64,000 nt of DNA from an uncultured Prevotellaceae bacterium. Its GTDB lineage: Bacteria; Bacteroidota; Bacteroidia; Bacteroidales; Bacteroidaceae. The position numbers were made by a program, and so were the translations under genes. This document shows, piece by piece, positions 32,869 to 40,989 of this stretch. Position 1 is the stretch's first letter, and every line of letters starts with the position of its first letter. Below the pieces are notes generated by a model that was given only the letters and a program-made list of their open reading frames with translations, made no database searches and had not been told where the DNA came from. The stretch covers positions 1-64,000 of the forward strand of contig CAMOUQ010000004.1 in NCBI GenBank assembly GCA_946626595.1. The letters are read 5' to 3'.

Positions 32869-34889
32869 AAAGATTTTTACTCCTGCTGGCGGTGCTTTGG
32901 GGCGGAGCCCAATGGCCCATTGTCCGTTGTCAATTGTCTGCTAATCTGGATGAAGTGCAGGTCATGGCCCATCGCCGTCTGAAGGATACCGGTGTGCAAC
33001 AGACCGTGCTGGACACCGCCGTCCTGCACCAGAATGTAGCCCTGTCGATGAGCGACATCCTGACGCAGCACTCCACACTCTTCATCAAGAGCTATGGCCG
33101 GGCCACCGAGTCTACGGCCGAGTTCCGCGGTACATCGCCCAGCCATACCCAGGTGCTGTGGAACGGCATGAAGATAAATTCTCCGATGCTTGGCACCGTG
33201 GACTTCAGCACCATCCCTTCGTACTTCGTCGATCAGGCCATCCTCCTGCATGGCGCTTCCTCGCTCACCCTGACGGGCGGCGGACTGGGCGGCGCCGTGG
33301 ACATGCACACATTGCCACTTTTCAGTCAGGGCTATACTGCCCAGTATATCCAGGGCATCGGCTCTTACGACACCTACGACCAGTTTCTGCGCTTCAGTTA
33401 TGGCAACGACCGCTGGAGCACCAGCACGCGGTTGGTCTATTCGACCTCCGACAACGACTACCGATACACCAACTACGACAAAATCGGCCATCCGCGGGAA
33501 CGCAACAAGAGTGGCTACTTCGACGACATCCATGCCCTGCAGGATGTCTATTTCCGCAGTCCACGGGTCGGGCGCATCGGGCTGATGGCCTGGTACACCC
33601 ACAGTCTGCGCGGACTGCCCTTCCTGAGCGTGGACTACAAGGACAACACCGACTTCAAGAACGAACATCGGCAGGATGCCCTGCGCACCGTCCTGAAGTG
33701 GGATAAGACCATCAACCTGTGGACCCTGTCGGCCCAAGCCGGACACGTGTGGCAGGACATCCACTACGACTACTTTACGACACGCGAGACCGTCAGCACC
33801 GACATCACCCACTCGCGCAGTCGCAGCCAGCAGGCCTATGTGCAAGGCAATGCCGACTGGATGCCGCGCGAGAATTGGCTGCTGACGGGTAATCTGTCGG
33901 TCTACTACAACCATGTGCGCAGCGAGGACCATAGCCCCTTCCATATCGGCGACAACTACAACCTCGGTCGCATGGAATACAACCTCAGCCTGTCGGCCAA
34001 ATGGCGCCCCGTGGCCCCCCTCAGTCTGTCGGCCGTGCTGCGTGAGGAATGCTACAAGCGCGACTTCGTGCCCATCATCCCGGCCTTGTTTGTGGAATAC
34101 AATCCCTTGGCACACAGGTGGGGCAGAAGGGCAGGGGAGAAGTCTTCGTCGGGCCGTCGTCGCGGACTGCTGGTGCTGAAGGCTTCCGTGGCCCGCAACT
34201 ACCGCTATCCCTCGATGGACGACCTCTACTTCCAGCCCGGCGGCAATCCCAATCTGCGGCCCGAACGCGGCATCACCTACGACGGCGGTCTGGAATGCGC
34301 GGTGGAGCGGAAAGCCTTTTCGTTCAAACTGAATGCCTCTGCCTTCGACTCCTACATCACCGACTGGATACTCTGGACCCCCAATGCCAAGGGCTATTGG
34401 CAACCCTCGAACCTGAAAAAGGTACACAACTACGGCACCGAACTGATGGCTACGACCGAAGTGCGGCTGCCCCGTCAGTGGAGCCTTGGCCTGACTGCCA
34501 ACTATGCCTACACACCCAGCATCAATCGCAGCGAGGACCTGGACGACAACGATGCCTCCTACGGCAAGCAGCTCGTCTACGTGCCCCGCCATTCGGCCAA
34601 CCTGTCGGGCCGTCTGGCCTGGCGGCGCTGGACATTGGCCTATCAGTGGACCTGCTACAGCGAACGCTTCACCACCACCAGCAACGAAGTCTCGTACATC
34701 ACCGGCCGCTTGTTGCCCTATTACATGAACAACATCTCGCTGGAGCGCACCTTCCAGTGGAAAAAGGTGCACGCCTCGGTGAAGGGTGTGGTCAACAACC
34801 TCATGGGGTCGGAATACGTCACCGTCCTTTCCCGCCCCATGCCCGGGCGCAATTTCGAGATATTCGTAGAAATCAAACCCCAGTGGTAG
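32865..34889 (+). CDS. btuB: BtuB-like TonB-dependent corrinoid receptor
   Basis: Starting at MKRFLLLLAVLWGGAQWP (ATG 32865), the 674-aa receptor has a signal peptide, a TonB-box/plug region (LDEVQVMAHRRLKDTG, MSDILTQHSTLFIKSYG, TEFRG-type stretch AEFRGTSPSHTQVLWNG, GASSLTLTGGGLGGAVDM) and a barrel ending FEIFVEIKPQW with a terminal Trp. It lies in the riboswitch-2 operon behind the BtuH- and BtuG-like genes and ahead of the ABC components, the expected order for corrinoid uptake. A basic Gly/Arg/Ser-rich loop around residues 422-437 (RRAGEKSSSGRRRG) looks like another tolerated insertion. Compared with the receptors at 21853 and 25100, this one is the best candidate for the actual cobalamin pore. 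Confidence 0.93.
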   Translation: MKRFLLLLAVLWGGAQWPIVRCQLSANLDEVQVMAHRRLKDTGVQQTVLDTAVLHQNVALSMSDILTQHSTLFIKSYGRATESTAEFRGTSPSHTQVLWNGMKINSPMLGTVDFSTIPSYFVDQAILLHGASSLTLTGGGLGGAVDMHTLPLFSQGYTAQYIQGIGSYDTYDQFLRFSYGNDRWSTSTRLVYSTSDNDYRYTNYDKIGHPRERNKSGYFDDIHALQDVYFRSPRVGRIGLMAWYTHSLRGLPFLSVDYKDNTDFKNEHRQDALRTVLKWDKTINLWTLSAQAGHVWQDIHYDYFTTRETVSTDITHSRSRSQQAYVQGNADWMPRENWLLTGNLSVYYNHVRSEDHSPFHIGDNYNLGRMEYNLSLSAKWRPVAPLSLSAVLREECYKRDFVPIIPALFVEYNPLAHRWGRRAGEKSSSGRRRGLLVLKASVARNYRYPSMDDLYFQPGGNPNLRPERGITYDGGLECAVERKAFSFKLNASAFDSYITDWILWTPNAKGYWQPSNLKKVHNYGTELMATTEVRLPRQWSLGLTANYAYTPSINRSEDLDDNDASYGKQLVYVPRHSANLSGRLAWRRWTLAYQWTCYSERFTTTSNEVSYITGRLLPYYMNNISLERTFQWKKVHASVKGVVNNLMGSEYVTVLSRPMPGRNFEIFVEIKPQW

Positions 34890-34949
34890 CCCCAATCCTC
34901 TTCCGAAGGAGGGGCGCATCTGCATTATGAAGAATATGAAGAGCTGAAT

Positions 34950-36137
34950 ATGAAATTACATCATCTGCAAGACGTTATACTCCGCTCCCTCGGGGGAAGT
35001 TTGGGGGTGGGATTCCTTTTCCTGTTGTTTTCCTGTGGTCCGCACCGGACAGGCAATGAGGGTGAGCACGGCGACACCATACCCCTGAAGTACGCCCGCA
35101 ACCTGACGATGGTCCGCTATGCCGACCGCACCGAAGTGCTCATCCGCAATCCGTGGGACACCACCAGCACGCTCCATCATTATCTCCTGGTCGAAAGCCC
35201 TAAGAACCCTAAGGCCCCTAAGGACTTTAAGGCCCTTAAAGCCTCAAAAGCCCCTAATGCCACCCTCGTCCGCACCCCTCTCCGTCGAGCAGGCATCTTC
35301 ACTGCCGTCCACTGCGGACTGGTGAAGGAACTGGGCTGCGAGTCGGCCATCCGTGGCATTTGTGAGATAGAATACATCCACATCCCCACGCTGCGCAAGG
35401 CCGTCAGTGAGGGCCGTGTGGCCAACTTCGGGAGTGCCATGGAACCCAGCATCGAGGGCATCATGGACGCCCAGCCCGACGCCCTGCTCATCTCGCCCTT
35501 CGAGAACTCCGGCGGCTACGGCCGCGTCGAGCGTCTGGGCATTCCCATCATAGAATGTGCCGACTACATGGAGTTCAGTCCGCTGGCGCGAGCCGAGTGG
35601 ATGAAGTTTTATGGTCTGCTCTTCGGGCAGTACGAACGTGCCGACAGCCTCTTCCGGGCCGTAGAGTCGCGCTATCTCGCCCTGCGTGAACAGGCCAACA
35701 AGGTGGAGAAGCGCCCGACGCTCATCTCCGAGAAGCCCTATTCGGGCGTATGGTATGTGCCCGGCGGCAACAGTTCGATGGGCATTATGTACCGCGATGC
35801 CGGAGCCGACTACCTCTTCAGCCATCGCAAGAAGAACGGTTCTCTGGCCCTCTCGGTGGAGACCGTCTTCGAGGTGGCCCAACAGGCCGACATCTGGATT
35901 ATCAAGTACAACCAGCCGAATCCGCTCACCTTGCAGCAGATACGTTCCGATTTCCCCACCTTTGCCCATTTCCGCTCCTTCCAGTCGGGGCGCGTCTATG
36001 GCTGCAACCTGGATACTTCCCTGTTCTACGAAGAGACCCCCTACCACCCCGACCGCCTTTTGGCCGATCTGATACGAATATTCCATCCAGAGCTTGGAAT
36101 TCAGAATAAAAAGCAGTACTTTTACCCCGTCGAATGA
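34950..36137 (+). CDS. btuF: BtuF-like substrate-binding lipoprotein (second copy)
   Basis: A 395-aa class III binding protein with lipobox FSCGPH. Motifs parallel the copy at 15375: PDALLISPFENSGGYGRVERLG, SPLARAEWMKFYGLLFGQYERAD, GNSSMGIMYRDAGADYLF. It overlaps the permease by 4 bp, so the two are translationally coupled. Two repeat-derived stretches are in frame: SLGGSLGVG in the signal region (from a GC-rich TCCCTCGGGGGAAGTTTGGG-type element) and PKNPKAPKDFKALKASKAPN at residues about 83-102, before the first conserved LRRAGIFTAVHCGL segment. The same Lys-Ala-Pro style occurs in the 4Fe-4S gene at the left edge. Role: periplasmic corrinoid capture for the next gene's permease. Confidence 0.9.
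   Translation: MKLHHLQDVILRSLGGSLGVGFLFLLFSCGPHRTGNEGEHGDTIPLKYARNLTMVRYADRTEVLIRNPWDTTSTLHHYLLVESPKNPKAPKDFKALKASKAPNATLVRTPLRRAGIFTAVHCGLVKELGCESAIRGICEIEYIHIPTLRKAVSEGRVANFGSAMEPSIEGIMDAQPDALLISPFENSGGYGRVERLGIPIIECADYMEFSPLARAEWMKFYGLLFGQYERADSLFRAVESRYLALREQANKVEKRPTLISEKPYSGVWYVPGGNSSMGIMYRDAGADYLFSHRKKNGSLALSVETVFEVAQQADIWIIKYNQPNPLTLQQIRSDFPTFAHFRSFQSGRVYGCNLDTSLFYEETPYHPDRLLADLIRIFHPELGIQNKKQYFYPVE
35196..35260. repeat. In-frame CCTAAGGCCCCTAAGG repeat in the second btuF
   Basis: Units of CCCTAAG, AAGGCCC and CTTTAAGG encode a Lys-Ala-Pro/Leu run, matching in style the repeat at 118-164. Confidence 0.75.
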
Positions 36138-37147
36138 AGAACGTAGTCGCCATAACCGGCCTTTTCGTGGTCACGCTGCTGCTGTTTGTAGCTTCGCTCT
36201 ACAGCGGTAGCGTCAGCATCCCCATGTCGGCCATCACCGACATCCTCTTGGGGCGCGGTTGTCCCGACCATCCCTCGTGGCAATACATCGTCGTGGAGAG
36301 CCGTCTGCCCCAGGCCGTCACGGCTCTGATGTGCGGGGCAGCCCTTTCGGTGAGCGGTCTCCTCTTGCAGACGGCCTTCCGCAATCCCCTGGCCGGTCCC
36401 TCGGTGCTGGGCATCGACAGCGGTGCCCATCTGGGCGTGGCCTTGGTCATTCTGGTGGTCGGGGGCAGTATGACCACGGGCAGTCTGACGCTGGGCGGTT
36501 TCACGCTGATCATTGTGGCCGCCCTCCTGGGCGCCCTGTTGGTGATGGCTTTGCTGCTGATGCTGAGCCGGCTGTTGCAGAACAATGTCATGCTGCTCAT
36601 AGCCGGTATGATGGTGGGCTACATCGCCTCCAGCATGATATCGCTGCTCAACTTCCGTGCCACAGCCGAAGGCGTGCATGCCATGACGCTCTGGGGCATG
36701 GGCTCGTTCGCCAGCGTATCGCTCGACCGCCTGCCCTATGTCGTCGGCCTGACGGGTCTGGGCCTGGCCCTGTCCCTCTTGCTCATGAAACCCCTCAACG
36801 CCCTGCTCCTGGGCGACGACTATGCCCGCAACCTGGGCTTCAGCATCGGCCGCATCCGCATGCACCTGCTCTTCACCACCGGACTGCTCACGGCTGCCAG
36901 TACGGCCTTCTGCGGCCCCATTGCCTTCATAGGTCTGGCCGTGCCCCACATAGCCCGCATGGTGCTGGGCAGTTCCAACCATCGCGTGCTGCTGCCCGCC
37001 ACCCTGCTCACAGGTGCCTCGCTGGCCCTGGTCTGCAACCTCATCAGTACCCTGCCGGGCGAGTCGGGCGTCATCCCCATCAATGTCATCACCCCCATCA
37101 TCGGTGCCCCTGTGGTGCTGTGGGTCATATTACGTCTGGAGCGATGA
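36134..37147 (+). CDS. btuC: BtuC/FecCD-family ABC permease (second copy)
   Basis: The 337-aa polytopic protein carries all the family marks: ESRLPQAVTALMCGAALSVSG, QTAFRNPLAGPSVLGIDSGAHLG, LLLGDDYARNLGF (coupling loop), GPIAFIGLAVPHIARMVLG and a final NVITPIIGAPVVLWVILR. It is the last gene of the uptake operon and overlaps btuF by 4 bp. No ATPase follows; the intergenic region behind it holds repeats only. It shares strong similarity with the permease at 14322, consistent with duplication of a BtuFC pair. Both probably use the ATPase encoded at 48884, or one outside the window. Confidence 0.92.
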   Translation: MKNVVAITGLFVVTLLLFVASLYSGSVSIPMSAITDILLGRGCPDHPSWQYIVVESRLPQAVTALMCGAALSVSGLLLQTAFRNPLAGPSVLGIDSGAHLGVALVILVVGGSMTTGSLTLGGFTLIIVAALLGALLVMALLLMLSRLLQNNVMLLIAGMMVGYIASSMISLLNFRATAEGVHAMTLWGMGSFASVSLDRLPYVVGLTGLGLALSLLLMKPLNALLLGDDYARNLGFSIGRIRMHLLFTTGLLTAASTAFCGPIAFIGLAVPHIARMVLGSSNHRVLLPATLLTGASLALVCNLISTLPGESGVIPINVITPIIGAPVVLWVILRLER

Positions 37148-37204
37148 TAGGTATAATAAATGTATCGCGCGTATGCGTATGCGCGCAGGCGTTGCCAGGG
37201 GTCG

Positions 37205-37293
37205 GCTCAGACAATACGTCGATTGAGCTCAGACAATACTATGGTTGGAGCTCAGACAATACGTCGATTGACCTCCAACGACGTATTGATGAA
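37205..37293. repeat. CTCAGACAATACGTCGATTGA repeats
   Basis: Three direct copies of a GCTCAGACAATACGTCGATT-like unit (37205, 37227 and 37250) are followed by an inverted partial copy (CAACGACGTATTG). The rest of the 37148-37436 gap shows a promoter box only. Confidence 0.8.
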
Positions 37294-37391
37294 ATCCCCC
37301 CTTCGGCAGGCTGCTGCCCGGTTCGGGTATGCTGCGGCCCGTGTTTAACTTTATTTAACACTTTTACGGGGGTATGTCAACCTTTTTTTAC

Positions 37392-37399
37392 TACCTTTG
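37392..37399 (+). promoter_or_regulatory. Promoter -7 box for the caspase/transglutaminase operon
   Basis: TACCTTTG lies 38 nt before the first start codon (37437). The matching -33 TTTG is not clear (TTTA-like at 37363), so the promoter may need an activator. Confidence 0.5.
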
Positions 37400-37436
37400 C
37401 CTAAATTATGCTAATTAACTAATAAATACTACGACT

Positions 37437-38066
37437 ATGAAGAAGTTATTTTTGATTCTTGTGAGCATGTTCACGCTGTCTGGCATACTGGTTGCCAAGC
37501 CCGCACTCAGTGAGAAGGAAATATTGAAGATGGCCAAGAAAGAGGCCAAGCGCCTGAAGAAGGACGGCTGGACGGTTGCTCCCGGTGCACTGCCCATGGA
37601 GGTTCAGTTGCAGCGCCGCTATACGAAGGAATTTGATGTGGACGAAAACGAACAGAACCGTTACTATCTGGGCACCTCGCAGCCCACGGCGCAGTTCTTT
37701 GATGCCGCTTCAATTCAGGCTGCAACCCTCTGCAAGCTGGATATCGCCGGACAGTTGGGCGGAAAGATGCAAACTATCATCCAGGCCGAACTGGGAAATA
37801 AACAGACCTCTGGTGTCACAGGCAGTGAAGAAGCCGTTTCTGTGGCTCAGGTGACGGCTGCCTTGACGGAGAAAGTGCAGGCCAACCTGAGGGACATCAT
37901 ACCCCTGTTTGAGGTAATGAAGAAACTGCCCAACGGCAACGTACAGGTTCAGCGCACCGTTGCTTATTCGAGAGCGATGGCAGAGCAGGTAGTCAGAGAG
38001 GTTGTTGCAAAAGAACTAGAGAATGCTCTGAATGGTCTGAAGAATAAACTTGACACCGCGAAGTAA
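37437..38066 (+). CDS. Exported LPP20-like protein, first gene of the caspase operon
   Basis: The 209-aa protein has a signal peptide (MKKLFLILVSMFTLSGILVAK) and no lipobox. The mature part starts LSEKEILKMAKKEAKRLKKDGW, a basic amphipathic helix, then TVAPGALPMEVQLQRRY and an alanine-rich helical region (AASIQAATLCKLDIAGQLGG, EAVSVAQVTAALTEKVQANL). The helix-rich AxxxA pattern followed by a strand (VQVQRTVAYSRAMAEQVV) recalls LPP20/FlgO-type envelope proteins. The gene at 43151 encodes a paralogue with the same KKxGW motif. Function is unknown. It sits 20 nt upstream of the first transglutaminase-like gene in a run of eight same-strand genes, so it probably works with them in the periplasm or at the outer membrane. 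Confidence 0.75.
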   Translation: MKKLFLILVSMFTLSGILVAKPALSEKEILKMAKKEAKRLKKDGWTVAPGALPMEVQLQRRYTKEFDVDENEQNRYYLGTSQPTAQFFDAASIQAATLCKLDIAGQLGGKMQTIIQAELGNKQTSGVTGSEEAVSVAQVTAALTEKVQANLRDIIPLFEVMKKLPNGNVQVQRTVAYSRAMAEQVVREVVAKELENALNGLKNKLDTAK

Positions 38067-38086
38067 TCCCCCCTTACTATAAAACT

Positions 38087-39796
38087 ATGAAAGTGAATAG
38101 GACGCTGATACTGCTATTCGCCTTGATGCTTGTCGGCACTAACGCCAGCGGGCAGGACCTGTTCGACCGCTTCAAGCAGAAGGCCGACGAGCGCTACGAC
38201 AACTTCCGCGACCAGTGCAATGCCCGGTACGCCAAGTTCCTGGCCGAGGGGTGGAAGAAGTTCCGCGGCGAGAAGCCCGTTCCCGCCCCAGACCAGCACG
38301 ACAAACTGCCCAAGGACGTGCTGGAGAAGATGAAGGACCCCGAACTGATGGTGGCGGAGGTGAAGACATCCGACGCCACCGACGGAGTACGCTTCCGCGG
38401 CGCCATGATGAAGGTGCGCGAATTCTTCGGCGGTAAGCCTGCCACCCCCATGGTGGAGATGCGCAGCGACTACGAAAAGCGCAAGGCAGAGCGCCAGGCC
38501 GCCCGCAATGAGGCAGAGCGCCAGGCCGCCAGCAATGAGGCACAGCGCCGGGAACGCGAACTGGCCGAGCGTCGGGCTGCCGAAAAGGAGGCAGCCGACG
38601 TGGAGCAGGAAGTGGACGTGACACCCATCGCCCCTGCTGTGGAAAGGCAGAAGCGGCACACGTTTGTCTACTACGGCACTCCGATGGCCGTGGAAATGGG
38701 CGACCTGCCCCAGAGATTGCACATTCGCGACCTGCAGCCCCAGACCGTGGCCAATGCCTGGACACTCTGTTCGAGGAAGGAGTACGTCGGACTGATTCAG
38801 GACTGCCTGGAACTGCGCGACCAATATAGTCTGTGCGACTGGGCCTACCTGCAGATGCTGAAGACGATGGCCGATGCCCATCTGGGCGAGGACTCCAACG
38901 AGAGTACCTTCCTGACGGCCTACATCTTCTGCCAGTCGGGCTATCGCATTCGCCTGGCTCAGGGCAACGGCCGACTGCTGATGCTCTACGGCAGCGAACA
39001 CATGGTCTACAACCAGCCCTTCATCAAGATGGATGGCCTGAACCTCTACCCCCTGGGGGCCAAGGTTGACCGTCTGTCCACCATACAGGCCTGCGACAAG
39101 GCCATCAACGACAGCGAACAACCCATGTCGCTGCTCATGGACGAGGAGCCTGCCTTGGAGACGGCCACGTCGAAGGTGCGCCGCATCGAATCGGATAAGT
39201 ATCCCGAGGTGAACATGGAGGTGAGCGTCAACGAAAACCTCATCAAGTTCTTCAACGATTATCCCGTTTCGGGTGCCTCTGCCGACCCGCTGAGCAAGTG
39301 GGCCATGTACGCCAATACACCATTGGCCGAAGAGGTGAAGGCACAGGTCTACCCCGGACTGCAGCAGGCACTGAACGGCCTGTCTGAGCAGGACAAGGTG
39401 CGTCGGCTGCTGAGCCTGATTCAGCCCCGCGTCTGGGACAAGCCCCAGACCAGTCTGCAATACGAGTACGACGACAAGGAGTGGGGGCACGACCGCGTGT
39501 TCTTTGCCGAGGAGACGCTGTACTATCCCTACAGCGACTGCGAGGACCATGCCATCCTGTTCGCCCGACTGGTGCGCGACCTGATGGGCCTGAAGGTGAT
39601 GCTCGTCTACTACCCCGGACATCTGGCTACGGCCGTACAATTCAGTCGCCCCCTGACCGGGAAATATCAGGACCGCCTGATACTGGAGAACGGCGATGAA
39701 TACTACATCTGCGACCCCACCAACTACGTTCCCGAACCCGGTGTGACCATGGAGGGCATGAACAATGCCCAGGCCAAGGTGGTGATGCTCGACTAA
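38087..39796 (+). CDS. Exported transglutaminase-like cysteine protease fold protein (paralogue 1)
   Basis: The 569-aa protein has a signal peptide (MKVNRTLILLFALMLVGTNASGQ). Residues about 25-190 form a charged helical region with an Arg/Glu/Ala-rich coiled-coil segment (about 125-175; EAERQAASNEAQRRERELAE). A middle domain (about 195-330) is shared with the protein at 40970 (CDWAYLQMLKTMADAHLGED, FCQSGYRIRLAQG). The C-terminal transglutaminase-like domain carries a complete triad: Cys485 in SDCEDHAILFARL, His512 in YYPGHLATAV and Asp543 in YICDPTNY. Such domains hydrolyse or cross-link peptide amides. The gene lies between an LPP20-like and a CHASE2 gene with short gaps. Target unknown; a protease or peptide cross-linker role in the envelope is inferred. 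Confidence 0.85.
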   Translation: MKVNRTLILLFALMLVGTNASGQDLFDRFKQKADERYDNFRDQCNARYAKFLAEGWKKFRGEKPVPAPDQHDKLPKDVLEKMKDPELMVAEVKTSDATDGVRFRGAMMKVREFFGGKPATPMVEMRSDYEKRKAERQAARNEAERQAASNEAQRRERELAERRAAEKEAADVEQEVDVTPIAPAVERQKRHTFVYYGTPMAVEMGDLPQRLHIRDLQPQTVANAWTLCSRKEYVGLIQDCLELRDQYSLCDWAYLQMLKTMADAHLGEDSNESTFLTAYIFCQSGYRIRLAQGNGRLLMLYGSEHMVYNQPFIKMDGLNLYPLGAKVDRLSTIQACDKAINDSEQPMSLLMDEEPALETATSKVRRIESDKYPEVNMEVSVNENLIKFFNDYPVSGASADPLSKWAMYANTPLAEEVKAQVYPGLQQALNGLSEQDKVRRLLSLIQPRVWDKPQTSLQYEYDDKEWGHDRVFFAEETLYYPYSDCEDHAILFARLVRDLMGLKVMLVYYPGHLATAVQFSRPLTGKYQDRLILENGDEYYICDPTNYVPEPGVTMEGMNNAQAKVVMLD

Positions 39797-39828
39797 ACCA
39801 GAAAATCAGCTAAACCAGAAACAAAACG

Positions 39829-40989
39829 ATGAAGCGAATTCTCGATGTCTGGCAGAAGTGGAAACCGGTGACCGTGACGTTGCTGGCCTTCCTGGTGCTG
39901 TGGATAATGAAGTCCTTCTTCACCATCAAAATTCCCACCTTCAACCCCATCACCAAGGCCATCGAGGACTTCAACATGACCGACCTCTTCTACGAGATGG
40001 ACGACATGAAGCGACAGGATAACTCGTTTATCACCATCGTGGACATGACGGAACTGGTGAACCGAGGCGACATTGCCAAGGCCCTGGAGGAGGTGGAGGC
40101 CTGCGAACCGCTTGTCGTGGGCGTGGATATGGTGTTCCAGGGACTGAAGGAGGATTCGCTCGGCAACGAGGCACTGCGCCGGGTGGCGTCCACGTACGAC
40201 AACATCGTGTGGTCGCTGCGCCTCTACGATTACGACTACAAGTTGGGGTACACCTATCCCGACCGCTCCTTCTTCATAGAGGAAACAGGCGCCACGGAGG
40301 CCGTCACCAACATGCAGGGCACGAAGGTGAGCCGCGTGAAGCGAAAACTGGTGCGCGGATGGGAACTGAACGGCGAACTGAAGCCAGCCTTCGTGTGCAC
40401 CGTGGCCAACATGTTTGCCGGTCAGGAAATAGCACCCACTGAGGACAAGGATATCGACATCAACTTCATGCCCACCAACTTCACGGTCGTAAAGTGGGAC
40501 CAGATAGCGGAGAACGCCGACCTGCTGGCCGACCGTATCGTGCTTTTCGGCGCCATGCACGAGGAGGGCGACATGCACATCACCCCCCTGGGCAAGATAG
40601 CCGGACTGGAACTCCTGGCCTACGGCGTGCAGACCCTCATCAGGGACAACGAGGTGAAGGAAATAAAGGGACTGAAACTCTGGCTCTACTCGTTCCTCAT
40701 CGTCCTGGCCATCTTCATGGAACGCGCATGGCGCAGAGACTGGATCAGCCGCAGGCAGCATCCGCTGGCCCGCCTGTTGCTGAACTTCCCCATCGTGGGG
40801 TCGCTCATCTCGTTCATCTGGGTGGGCCTGATCATGTTCGGGGCCTATATGCTCTTCGTCATGAAGGACGTCAGCCTAAACCTCGGATATGCCTTCGGTG
40901 CCATTGCCTTCCTGGCTACGGCCGAGAGTTCGTACAACATCATTCGTGATTACCTTAAAGATAAGATAAATGAAAAAGATAATTCTTAG
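39829..40989 (+). CDS. CHASE2-domain membrane protein without output domain
   Basis: The 386-aa protein has one N-terminal membrane helix (about 14-33; VTVTLLAFLVLWIMKSFF), an extracytoplasmic CHASE2 domain (about 35-280) recognisable from ITIVDMTELVNRGDIAKALE, CEPLVVGVDMVFQGL, DRIVLFGAMHEEGDMHITPLG and the closing GLELLAYGVQTLIRD, then three C-terminal helices (about 287-375). CHASE2 sensors normally end in a kinase, cyclase or diguanylate cyclase; this one stops about ten residues after its last helix (LKDKINEKDNS). It may sense a periplasmic ligand and signal to partner proteins in the membrane. Its end overlaps the next gene by 20 bp. The signal sensed is unknown. Confidence 0.85.
   Translation: MKRILDVWQKWKPVTVTLLAFLVLWIMKSFFTIKIPTFNPITKAIEDFNMTDLFYEMDDMKRQDNSFITIVDMTELVNRGDIAKALEEVEACEPLVVGVDMVFQGLKEDSLGNEALRRVASTYDNIVWSLRLYDYDYKLGYTYPDRSFFIEETGATEAVTNMQGTKVSRVKRKLVRGWELNGELKPAFVCTVANMFAGQEIAPTEDKDIDINFMPTNFTVVKWDQIAENADLLADRIVLFGAMHEEGDMHITPLGKIAGLELLAYGVQTLIRDNEVKEIKGLKLWLYSFLIVLAIFMERAWRRDWISRRQHPLARLLLNFPIVGSLISFIWVGLIMFGAYMLFVMKDVSLNLGYAFGAIAFLATAESSYNIIRDYLKDKINEKDNS

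Noticed and set aside
32877-34925. 682-codon minus-strand open frame opposite the BtuB-like gene
   Set aside because: Antisense shadow; the plus strand has signal peptide, plug and barrel motifs.
37205-37293. CRISPR-like short array
   Set aside because: Units are directly adjacent, so there are no spacers.
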